From: an uncultured Eubacteriales bacterium
Lineage (GTDB): Bacteria > Bacillota > Clostridia > Monoglobales > Monoglobaceae
Length of the DNA stretch: 6,736 nt
Assembly (NCBI GenBank): GCA_900542675.1
Contig: UQOT01000096.1
Location: 1-6,736, forward strand
Direction: 5' to 3'
Shown: in pieces, positions 1-4,420 of the stretch
Position numbering within the stretch: position 1 is the first letter of the stretch
How the letters are laid out: each line of letters opens with the position of its first letter
Made by a program: the position numbers and the translations under genes
Notes under the pieces: model-generated
What the model saw: only the letters and a program-made list of their open reading frames with translations
The model's database searches: none
What the model was told of the DNA's origin: nothing

Positions 1-56
1 AGCTTACGTTTGAGCCTATGATCCCAGCTCCGCAATTAAAGGCATTCTTTCGGGAT

Positions 57-151
57 TGACTACATTTTATCATATTTTGACTACAAAATGCAATATTGAA
101 ATACTACAAATTGTAGTCGCTGCAATTGTGAAATATGATAAAATGTAGTCA
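57..151. promoter_or_regulatory. Inverted-repeat operator array upstream of the XRE repressor
   Basis: A perfect 21-bp inverted repeat has its arms at 57-77 and 131-151. Between the arms lies a second, smaller palindrome of half-sites, ACTACAA (103-109) and TTGTAGT (111-117), separated by one base. The hexamer ACTACA or its complement occurs five times (59-64, 80-85, 103-108, 112-117, 144-149). Each long arm contains a TATGAT -10-like hexamer, one on each strand (134-139 plus, 74-69 minus). This is what an autoregulated repressor operator overlapping divergent promoters looks like. The repeats are seen directly. Binding by the adjacent XRE protein is inferred from position. The leftward -35 is poor, and no convincing leftward gene begins in the 56 bases that remain. 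Confidence 0.7.
77..139 (+). promoter_or_regulatory. Candidate promoters for the XRE gene
   Basis: Two sigma70-like candidates can be read on the plus strand. One is TTGACT (77-82), 17 bases, then AATACT (100-105). The other is TTGTAG (111-116), 17 bases, then TATGAT (134-139). The second has the better -10 and would start transcription near 146, giving a very short leader with the AGAGGTGA ribosome site. Both overlap the ACTACA half-sites, so repressor binding would block either. Which one is used cannot be decided from sequence. Confidence 0.5.
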
Positions 152-164
152 GAGGTGATTAACC

Positions 165-389
165 ATGTATGCGGAAACTTTCGCACAAAAATTAAAAAAA
201 GCCCGTGAAAATACGGGCTTCACACAAAGAGAAGTAGCAAGAGAATTAAACATGAAACAAGGAACATTAGCAAGCTATGAAACAGGCAGAACAGAACCAG
301 ACATAGAAACAATGTGCAAACTGATAGACTTTTACGGAATTAATGCTAATTGGCTTTTAGGAACACTGGGAGAGTCGGGAAAAACATAA
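165..389 (+). CDS. XRE-family helix-turn-helix transcriptional regulator
   Basis: A 74-aa single-domain DNA-binding protein of the Cro/C1 (XRE) family, probably the repressor controlling the element's lysogeny or copy state. The HTH fold spans about residues 7-66. FTQREVAREL (19-28) forms the scaffold helix, QGTLASYETGRTEP (32-45) the recognition helix and turn, and the phage-repressor-like ending GINANWLLG lies near 58-66. It has no oligomerisation or peptidase domain, so it resembles a minimal plasmid or phage repressor. The ATG follows AGAGGTGA at 151-158 with good spacing, which fixes the start. It is the only convincing gene on the plus strand, faces away from the phage genes, and is A-rich in codon use. 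The upstream inverted repeats suggest autoregulation (inference). Confidence 0.9.
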   Translation: MYAETFAQKLKKARENTGFTQREVARELNMKQGTLASYETGRTEPDIETMCKLIDFYGINANWLLGTLGESGKT

Positions 390-410
390 AAATATCAGCT
401 ATCCCCCTGT

Positions 411-447
411 CCCCCTTTCAGAACTTGAAAGGGGGTATTTATTTTTT
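411..447 (+). terminator. Intrinsic terminator of the XRE gene
   Basis: A perfect 10-bp stem, CCCCCTTTCA (411-420) with TGAAAGGGGG (426-435), closes a 5-base loop. A T-rich tail TATTTATTTTTT (436-447) follows. It sits 22 bases after the XRE stop codon, the expected place for its terminator. Confidence 0.9.
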
Positions 448-449
448 GG

Positions 450-474
450 GAAGCCGCAGACAGACAGCCCCTTA
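450..474 (+). repeat. Left arm of a perfect 25-bp inverted repeat
   Basis: The 25 bases at 450-474 (GAAGCCGCAGACAGACAG then CCCCTTA) are the exact reverse complement of 921-945. The arm contains a GACA-type tandem repeat and begins just after the T-tract of the XRE terminator. The two arms enclose 446 bases. Confidence 0.95.
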
Positions 475-620
475 ACCGGCGCGCCTGCTCTTTCCTTTGT
501 TTTGTCGGCGTAGGTAATCCGTCTTGCAGAGTAGCGGGAACCATGTTATTATTCTGTTTTCTCTCGCTGGCTGATTAGAGCGGCGTGTTTGTGCGCCTTT
601 CGTGGTTTTCGCGCCTTTGC

Positions 621-636
621 GGGGCTGTCTGTCTGC
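621..636 (+). repeat. Internal 16-bp copy of the inverted-repeat core
   Basis: GGGGCTGTCTGTCTGC at 621-636 repeats 16 bases of the right arm (924-939) in the same orientation. The core therefore occurs three times, twice rightward and once leftward. Confidence 0.9.
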
Positions 637-920
637 TTTACACTAATGCGACAAGGGCGATTTTGTTGCGCTTCGCGCGGTTTGCTGATATGGGGGATTT
701 GTTGAAGCCTGTCGGAGGGACTAATCTGCCCATCACCCTTAACCGCGCGAGGGTCGCAATTTGTGGAGCGCAGGAGCGCATTTTTGCAATTTTCCATGTT
801 TTTGCGTTATGATCGGCGAGCTTCGGCGGCGTCCGTGGCGGTTTTGGTTCTCCTGCCCTTGTGGTTCTCCTGCTCTGGGCGGCGTGTTTCTGTTTGTATC
901 CGATTTTTTATGTACCTGAA

Positions 921-945
921 TAAGGGGCTGTCTGTCTGCGGCTTC
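921..945 (-). repeat. Right arm of the perfect 25-bp inverted repeat
   Basis: Positions 921-945 are the exact reverse complement of 450-474. The base pair beyond each end of the match does not continue it. The adjoining flanks (443-449 and 946-952) show no clear target-site duplication, which weakens but does not exclude a terminal-inverted-repeat element. Confidence 0.95.
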
Positions 946-1022
946 GTGATTTTATTCTGTCCACACTTATTTTTAGTTTTTCCTGCTGTTTTTACTGGAA
1001 ATAAGCTTTAGAATTTGTGCAT

Positions 1023-1056
1023 AAAAAAAGAGGACTACAGCTAATGTGCAATCCTC
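1023..1056 (-). terminator. Intrinsic terminator closing the minus-strand genes
   Basis: Read on the minus strand, GAGGA (1056-1052) pairs with TCCTC (1034-1030). The stem is extended by TGCA and TGTA with wobble pairs around a 7-base loop, and seven T residues follow (1029-1023). It ends both the two small genes at 1174-1583 and the short unit starting near 1133. Confidence 0.85.
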
Positions 1057-1080
1057 ATAATTTTTGGAGTTATCTATTTT

Positions 1081-1101
1081 TTATTTTACGCAATTAGCCA
1101 T
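1081..1101 (-). CDS. Six-codon ORF with strong ribosome site (possible leader peptide)
   Basis: ATG at 1101-1099 opens a frame reading MANCVK and then TAA (1083-1081). It is preceded by AGAGGTG (1113-1107) and five bases, a start signal as good as those of the long genes nearby. It lies about 32 bases into the predicted short transcript. A functional minigene or leader peptide is one reading; the remnant of a truncated gene is another. The frame is far too short to support coding on statistics, so the claim rests on the promoter, ribosome site and terminator around it. Confidence 0.4.
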   Translation of the reverse strand: MANCVK

Positions 1102-1139
1102 ATTTTCACCTCTCACTTTTTCCAGTTATCTTTATCTTC

Positions 1140-1168
1140 ATTATACCGTGTTTACAGTGCAGTGTCAA
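1140..1168 (-). promoter_or_regulatory. Fully consensus sigma70 promoter, minus strand
   Basis: On the minus strand TTGACA (1168-1163), exactly 17 bases, then TATAAT (1145-1140) match the sigma70/SigA consensus at all twelve positions with ideal spacing. It starts six bases after the stop codon of the 64-aa gene. It drives towards the terminator at 1056-1023 with only a six-codon ORF between. Confidence 0.85.
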
Positions 1169-1173
1169 GATTA

Positions 1174-1368
1174 TTAAAATGGATACTCGTCAAACTCAAC
1201 AAAGTTAATTACTATATCCAACGTATCATCAAGAACATACGTTTTAACATCACCATCAGCAAGAAAAAGACGAACATAACCGTTTTTACGGTCAACATTC
1301 AGAACATCATTAAAAGAACCGATTAGATCACAATTATCATAAAGACGAACAGACATAACATAGTTCAT
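1174..1368 (-). CDS. Hypothetical protein, 64 aa
   Basis: Unrecognised small acidic protein. The start is taken as ATG at 1368, giving MNYVMSVRLYDNCDLIGSF and onwards. GAGGTG (1380-1375) lies six bases upstream of it, whereas an upstream GTG at 1377 overlaps that ribosome site. The sequence alternates hydrophobic and charged residues (VRLFLADGDVKTYVLDDTLDIVINFVEFDEYPF) and looks like a small beta-rich fold. No membrane segment or known motif is seen. It is separated by five bases from the stop of the 69-aa gene and is probably co-transcribed and coupled with it. AT-rich compared with the Rep module. Function unknown. Confidence 0.65.
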   Translation of the reverse strand: MNYVMSVRLYDNCDLIGSFNDVLNVDRKNGYVRLFLADGDVKTYVLDDTLDIVINFVEFDEYPF

Positions 1369-1373
1369 TAATA

Positions 1374-1583
1374 TCACCTCAAAAAATAAATGCTACTGAG
1401 TTCATCGTGAAGAACGTTAAACTCATCATTAGTAAGCTTATGGTAAAAGAAAGCCGCCATCAAGAACCGTGAAAGAAAAGAAAATTCATCATACCTTTCA
1501 AATGACTTTTCTATTAACGACTGAAGAGAATCGGCGAAAACGCTATTTCCACACTGTTTAGCAAATGTATCAAGATTAATCAT
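1374..1583 (-). CDS. Hypothetical protein, 69 aa
   Basis: Unrecognised small protein, probably mostly helical: FAKQCGNSVFADSLQSLIEKSF (7-28) and FSFLSRFLMAAFFYHKL (34-50) look amphipathic, with no clear membrane span or signal peptide. The ATG at 1583 follows GGGGG (1595-1591) by seven bases. Its last codons hold the GAGGTG ribosome site of the next gene, so the two form a tight pair. No convincing minus-strand promoter is visible just upstream; it may be read through from the Rep module. Function unknown; an accessory phage gene is a guess. Confidence 0.65.
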   Translation of the reverse strand: MINLDTFAKQCGNSVFADSLQSLIEKSFERYDEFSFLSRFLMAAFFYHKLTNDEFNVLHDELSSIYFLR

Positions 1584-1596
1584 AATTATACCCCCT

Positions 1597-1608
1597 GGGC
1601 TTAAGCCC
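1597..1608. repeat. 12-bp palindrome abutting a -35 box
   Basis: GGGCTTAAGCCC is a perfect palindrome ending one base before the TTGACT -35 hexamer at 1609. It could be an operator for the plus-strand promoter or a small hairpin in the leader of the 69-aa gene. Confidence 0.5.
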
Positions 1609-1637
1609 TTGACTTTTATTTCTCACTGTGTTATAAT
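1609..1637 (+). promoter_or_regulatory. Near-consensus sigma70 promoter, plus strand
   Basis: TTGACT (1609-1614), exactly 17 bases, then TATAAT (1632-1637) match eleven of twelve consensus positions. Transcription would start near 1644. It points against all the phage genes, and only stem-loops follow for 150 bases. Confidence 0.85.
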
Positions 1638-1643
1638 TAAGCC

Positions 1644-1795
1644 ACTCGGGAGCGTGAGAGTTCCCCCGAGGGCTATTTGCTTATATAGGCGGTTGGGTGT
1701 GCAAAGCTGACCGCCTATATTCTTTTACCGAAGCAGAAGCTTCTCGATTGCTTCAATGCTTCTAAGAGCAAGCCCCCGAAAGGAGGCGTTTTTTG
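1644..1795 (+). ncRNA. Candidate structured antisense-strand RNA
   Basis: From the predicted start near 1644 to the T-tract at 1789-1794 the plus strand forms successive stem-loops. The first pairs CTCGGG (1645-1650) with CCCGAG (1665-1670); GCC/GGC (1641-1643, 1671-1673) extend it if the start lies slightly earlier. The second is a perfect 11-bp stem (1683-1693 with 1710-1720) and a 16-base loop. The third pairs two GAAGC with two GCTTC blocks (1730-1740, 1750-1762). The fourth is the terminator-like hairpin. The RNA would be complementary to the viral strand. Roles to weigh are primer for complementary-strand synthesis, antisense regulator, or ssDNA hairpins acting in packaging rather than RNA. 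No known family is recognised. Confidence 0.55.
1772..1794 (+). terminator. Terminator-like hairpin overlapping an SD-like sequence
   Basis: GCCCCC (1772-1777) and GGAGGC (1782-1787) pair with one C-A mismatch around a GAAA loop, followed by G and six T residues (1789-1794). The stem is short, so termination may be partial. The 3' strand of the stem contains AGGAGG (1781-1786), eight bases before a GTG at 1795 that opens a plus-strand frame to 2088. The hairpin could therefore also hide a ribosome site. Confidence 0.55.
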
Positions 1796-1797
1796 TG

Positions 1798-2061
1798 CTA
1801 CTCCCTTTTACGACCGCCAAGGGTATTCCGTCTTATAGCCTGCTGCGTTCTCGTGGTATCCTCGCCGAGCCTGATCTCTCTGACGAGCCGGCGGAACATA
1901 TTCGGCAGAAAGCGCGTGACCAGGTCGGCACACTCAACATAGTTGGCGCAGCTTCTGCAGGCGTCGAACTGCAGGCAGGACGCGCAGGGCGTGTATTTCA
2001 TATCCTTGAAATGCTCGCGGCACATCTGACGGTGATTGCACTCCCACCAATCACAAGTCAT
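1798..2061 (-). CDS. Cys-rich, probably zinc-binding protein, 87 aa
   Basis: The N-terminal half holds eight cysteines (3, 8, 14, 26, 29, 35, 38, 44) and histidines at 10 and 17. It includes the double knuckle CASCLQFDACRSC (26-38), a CxxC-x5-CxxC pattern typical of zinc-binding folds. The C-terminal half (50-87) is strongly basic, with many arginines, suggesting nucleic-acid contact. The ATG overlaps the end of the 130-aa gene by 11 bases with only a weak ribosome site, so translation is probably coupled. It is the last gene of the Rep trio. A role in replication, ssDNA binding or regulation is inference; no family is recognised. A plus-strand frame opposes it, but coupling and the Cys pattern favour this strand. 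Confidence 0.75.
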   Translation of the reverse strand: MTCDWWECNHRQMCREHFKDMKYTPCASCLQFDACRSCANYVECADLVTRFLPNMFRRLVREIRLGEDTTRTQQAIRRNTLGGRKRE

Positions 2062-2443
2062 AGCCGTTCTTGTAGATATAGTTCATGACCTTAGACAACC
2101 CGACGGTTTTAAGCCAGTGTGAAACGTGCTCCGCCTGGCGATGGACGTATACCCATTTACCATTGCGCGCAGCGACCGAATAAACGCCGCGAGACTTCAA
2201 ATCCTTATACATGATGTACAAGAACGCGCTCCAGAGCTCGCTAACGCTCTGCACGCCCTTAAACTTAAACAAAGTATGGTTGCACTCAATAGCGATATCT
2301 CCATCAGCAGAAGCGGCGTCAAACGCTGTCTGTACATAGTTATCATCGAACGGGACAATAAACGTCCTGAACTCGCCCTTTTTGGGGATTATGTAGGACT
2401 TGCCAACGGAATAAATAGGGGCGCTGCTTTTTGTGTAATTCAT
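2051..2443 (-). CDS. Hypothetical protein, 130 aa, coupled to Rep
   Basis: Unrecognised soluble protein. ATG at 2443 is chosen because it forms a four-base ATGA overlap with the Rep stop and follows TTGGAGG with good spacing. The longer frame back to 2479 would start inside Rep without such a site. Visible features are a basic and aromatic N-terminus (KSYIIPKKGEFRTFIVPF, 15-32), a central CNHTLFKFKGVQSVSELWSAF segment (54-74) and an aromatic/basic tail (GKWVYVHRQAEHVSHWLK, 95-112). There is no signal peptide or membrane span. In M13 the gene after the replication protein encodes the ssDNA-binding protein gV. The same slot and the aromatic and basic residues make that a reasonable but unproven idea here. 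Confidence 0.8.
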   Translation of the reverse strand: MNYTKSSAPIYSVGKSYIIPKKGEFRTFIVPFDDNYVQTAFDAASADGDIAIECNHTLFKFKGVQSVSELWSAFLYIMYKDLKSRGVYSVAARNGKWVYVHRQAEHVSHWLKTVGLSKVMNYIYKNGYDL

Positions 2444-3342
2444 GTGTTTTCCTCCAAATCTGTTACGAGCTCGGCGCATTCGTCGAAGTCGCTGTAATCG
2501 TCGTTGCTTTCATCTCTGTATTCCAGACTGCTTTCATACTTAAAGGATAAGCCCGAGAGCCATTCAACGGGCTTATACTCTTTCGTATCGACAACAGAGA
2601 AATCCATATCGTCAAGGAACGTCAGCGGCTCGCGCTGAATATTCTTGCTTGACCAGAAGTATTTACCGAAAATTTTATCACTGCCCTTTGTTATGTACTT
2701 GCATACGTAATTAGCTACACGCCATTTCTGGCTATCCAGGGCTATGGACGTCGAAAAGCCGTAGCGCCATTCGGGAACATTGAAAATCTGCTTGCCGCTT
2801 GTAGTATATAAGTTTTTACCCGTGTAAGGACTTACGGCGGGAACAAGCTTGAAAACATCGTTGACGAGCGCGTGACAGTGTAAGCGCCCGCTATCGTGGT
2901 ATTCGGGAATAAGAACGTATTTCAAGCCTTTGCGGTCAACTTGATTTTTTAACCACATATGCAACTTCTTTTTACATTCCGCAACATCGAAGCTGTCTAT
3001 TTTCTCGGGGTTAATCGTAATCGTAAGAAAATGCGTGAAATCGTTGCATAAGACAATATCCCGAACACGGTCACGGTGTCGGCGAATAAGCTCGGTCGTT
3101 CTGTCGCGTTCCCGTTCTTCCTGCTTCTGCTCTTCCCTGCTGTTCTGCAGCTCATCAACAAACGGCGGCGTATAATACACGCCCGTCAATAAATCATCAT
3201 TCTTTTCTACAACCTCGACCCCTTTTTCTCTGAATATGGGCATCGAGCAATATATAATCTTAGTTCCACCATCGGGATACACCCGTATTTTCGTATTGTG
3301 ATGAACTCTTCCAGTAGTAAGAGGATTTAAGTTAATAGGCAT
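2440..3342 (-). CDS. HUH rolling-circle replication initiator (Rep)
   Basis: A 300-aa endonuclease predicted to nick the viral strand at the origin, stay attached through tyrosine and religate after a round of replication. All three HUH motifs are visible: motif 1 FLTITINP (105-112), motif 2 GRLHCHALV with metal-binding H155 and H157, and motif 3 YVCKYITKG with Y212 and Y216. The YxxKY pair with two tyrosines four residues apart is the pattern of the phiX174 gpA/microvirus group. A charged, likely coiled-coil stretch (about 64-98, rich in E, R and Q) precedes the nuclease core, and an acidic tail (275-300) follows. ATG at 3342 lies behind AAGAGGT. It leads a coupled trio and faces the origin-like region 3343-3530. 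Confidence 0.9.
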   Translation of the reverse strand: MPINLNPLTTGRVHHNTKIRVYPDGGTKIIYCSMPIFREKGVEVVEKNDDLLTGVYYTPPFVDELQNSREEQKQEERERDRTTELIRRHRDRVRDIVLCNDFTHFLTITINPEKIDSFDVAECKKKLHMWLKNQVDRKGLKYVLIPEYHDSGRLHCHALVNDVFKLVPAVSPYTGKNLYTTSGKQIFNVPEWRYGFSTSIALDSQKWRVANYVCKYITKGSDKIFGKYFWSSKNIQREPLTFLDDMDFSVVDTKEYKPVEWLSGLSFKYESSLEYRDESNDDYSDFDECAELVTDLEENT

Positions 3343-3369
3343 TCTTGAAACCTCTTGCTAATAATATTC

Positions 3370-3392
3370 CCTGCGGAGCTTACGCCCGCAGG
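3370..3392. repeat. Hairpin upstream of rep
   Basis: CCTGCGG (3370-3376) and CCGCAGG (3386-3392) form a perfect 7-bp stem with a 9-base loop. It lies 27 bases before the rep start, inside the predicted rep leader. Next to it lie two AT-rich palindromes, AAAATCGATTTT (3402-3413) and TTAATTAA (3412-3419). It could regulate Rep translation or serve as part of the origin. Confidence 0.7.
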
Positions 3393-3460
3393 ATTTTGAA
3401 AAAAATCGATTTTAATTAAGCGCCCTAACAACGGTCGGGGCGAATGAGAACATTTCGTGG

Positions 3461-3479
3461 CTAATATCAAGTATAAGAA
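3461..3479 (-). other. Probable rolling-circle origin nick site
   Basis: The minus strand reads TTCTTATACTTGATATTAG. Its core ACTTGATATTA is identical to the phiX174 gene A cleavage region (CAACTTG, cut, ATATTAATAAC). The longer stretch resembles the pC194/pUB110 plasmid nick region (CTTTCTTATCTTGATA). By analogy the cut falls between G at 3468 and A at 3467 on the minus strand, the same strand as the phage genes. It lies six bases downstream (minus-strand sense) of the 46-base hairpin at 3530-3485 and 119 bases upstream of rep. The similarity is from memory of published origins, so function is inferred. Confidence 0.65.
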
Positions 3480-3484
3480 GCGCC

Positions 3485-3530
3485 GCCTATTTCCGACCGC
3501 CGCGCCGGGGCGCGACAGTCGGAAATAGGC
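3485..3530. repeat. Large two-tier hairpin at the predicted origin
   Basis: A perfect 13-bp stem (3485-3497 with 3518-3530) encloses a three-base internal loop on each side and an inner CGCGC/GCGCG stem (3501-3505, 3510-3514) with a 4-base loop. It begins immediately after the stop codon of the Zot-like gene and has no T-tract, so it is not a normal terminator. Its position beside the nick-site match suggests Rep recognition. A packaging signal is the main alternative, since inoviruses use a hairpin for that. Confidence 0.85.
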
Positions 3531-4418
3531 TCACCGCTTCCGCTTTTTATCGGTGACATTGACCAAAACGCCCCCGTTATCCTGGCGTATCTGCTCGGAT
3601 CGGGAGACCCAACCACGCACAGAAAGCCGCCTGATCTTAGCGTAAGTATCGAAGCAGTCGCGGACTTCGTCGGTCTGGACGAAGCAGAAAGTTTTTGTTC
3701 GACGAAGCTTTTCAACAGTGCCATCCTCCTTTACTGTGGGCTTGTACACTCTTACGATAGTAAAAGCGCCTAAAATAGTTATAGGCTTAATTAAATAATG
3801 CGTTTGCTGCCGGATAGCCTTTGAAATGCGGTCAAAGCACTGTGTAGTGCCAATAATTATGCTGTGCTGCTTGCGCTGCTGGCTTATCTCGGACAGCATT
3901 TCGGGCGGGAAATATTGCGATTCCGCCGAGTTGAACCAGTTTTGAATCTCGTCAAGGACCTTAACACAGCCAAATTTGCCGTTATCGTTGAGTATTAAAT
4001 CATCAGGTCCTTCTATAACGCCGTCAGCGAAAGACAAAGGGGTGTTAGAAGTAATCCTTACTCTGGGATATAGCTTCTTCAATACAAGACAAATATAAGC
4101 CGTTGTAACCGTCTTTCCGCTTCCCTGCTCACCGACAACCATAATATTGCCGCAGAAAGGAAACTTGTCCGGATCCTTATTGAACATATCCAGCACAACG
4201 CGCCGGGGAAAGTCATAGAAGAGCCTTGTAACCAAAGACCGCTTAACATACTTGGAGTTATATCTGCGCGTCTTGAAACGCTTACCGGAGCGCCAATAAT
4301 GCACAAACCATATAAAACCGCTTATGCTGAACGGAATAGCAACAGCGGCGCAGGCTCCGAGGATCCATAAAGCGACCTGGAATATAAACTTGATAACAGT
4401 AATAAATAGCTGAGTCAT
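3531..4418 (-). CDS. Zot/pI-like inovirus assembly ATPase, 295 aa
   Basis: Predicted inner-membrane ATPase that powers assembly and export of the filamentous virion, the hallmark inovirus protein. Motifs seen are Walker A GEQGSGKT (96-103), Walker B VKVLDE (152-157) followed by IQNWF, a sensor-like GTTQ (190-193) and a basic C-terminus ending KKRKR. One long or two closely spaced membrane segments lie at about residues 5-42, before the ATPase domain. Classical M13 pI and Vibrio Zot instead carry the span after it. The ATG at 4418 follows GGAGGTGG, which lies inside the end of the 88-aa gene; the genes are two bases apart. The name Zot reflects homology only and implies no toxin. Confidence 0.9.
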   Translation of the reverse strand: MTQLFITVIKFIFQVALWILGACAAVAIPFSISGFIWFVHYWRSGKRFKTRRYNSKYVKRSLVTRLFYDFPRRVVLDMFNKDPDKFPFCGNIMVVGEQGSGKTVTTAYICLVLKKLYPRVRITSNTPLSFADGVIEGPDDLILNDNGKFGCVKVLDEIQNWFNSAESQYFPPEMLSEISQQRKQHSIIIGTTQCFDRISKAIRQQTHYLIKPITILGAFTIVRVYKPTVKEDGTVEKLRRTKTFCFVQTDEVRDCFDTYAKIRRLSVRGWVSRSEQIRQDNGGVLVNVTDKKRKR

Positions 4419-4420
4419 AA

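Larger units (their letters stand above)
448..1020. other. Non-coding intergenic block between convergent units
   Basis: About 570 bases without a credible gene. The short open frames here lack ribosome sites and read like antisense shadows (for example 549-797 minus, 585-812 plus from a GTG). The plus strand is G/T-rich and contains many short repeats: GCGCCTTT at 593-600 and 611-618, GGTTCTCCTGC at about 846 and 863, GCGGCGTGTTT at about 579 and 880, CCCTTAACC near 469 and 736, and a 25-bp inverted repeat at its borders. A possible plus-strand promoter TTGCAA (784-789), 18 bases, TATGAT (808-813) has no gene after it. The block could be a phage intergenic region with packaging or complementary-strand signals, a decayed gene, or a small inserted element. 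I cannot choose between these. Confidence 0.6.
1023..1133 (-). ncRNA. Short minus-strand transcript with hexapeptide ORF
   Basis: A predicted RNA of about 110 nt. It runs from the start expected for the consensus promoter at 1168-1140 to the T-tract of the terminator at 1023. It contains a strong ribosome site and one six-codon ORF and nothing else, so it is either a small RNA that also recruits ribosomes or a leader whose terminator is sometimes read through. No longer gene lies immediately downstream on this strand. Both ends are predicted, not observed, and no known RNA family is recognised. Confidence 0.55.

Noticed and set aside
1..73. Possible leftward gene from ATG 73, or the tail of a rightward gene ending at the TGA at 57-59
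   Set aside because: The ATG at 73 falls inside the predicted -10 and lacks a ribosome site, and a second ATG at 46 gives only nine codons. The 18-codon rightward tail is too short to judge.
549..812. Overlapping open frames on both strands (82 aa minus, 75 aa plus)
   Set aside because: Neither has a ribosome site, the plus one needs a GTG, and the sequences look like translated non-coding DNA inside the inverted-repeat block.
763..1011. Plus-strand 82-codon open frame after a possible promoter at 784-813
   Set aside because: The start lies before that promoter, there is no ribosome site, and the frame crosses the right inverted-repeat arm.
1756..2088. Plus-strand 110-codon open frame (97 codons from GTG 1795)
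   Set aside because: It lies opposite the Cys-rich minus-strand gene, which is coupled to its upstream neighbour and shows a coherent Cys motif. Kept only as a low-odds alternative because of the AGGAGG before the GTG.
2126..2497. Plus-strand 123-codon open frame
   Set aside because: Antisense shadow of the 130-aa gene and the end of rep, with no ribosome site and no recognisable features.
3467..3724. Minus-strand 85-codon frame
   Set aside because: Out-of-frame shadow of the Zot-like gene that runs through the large origin hairpin.
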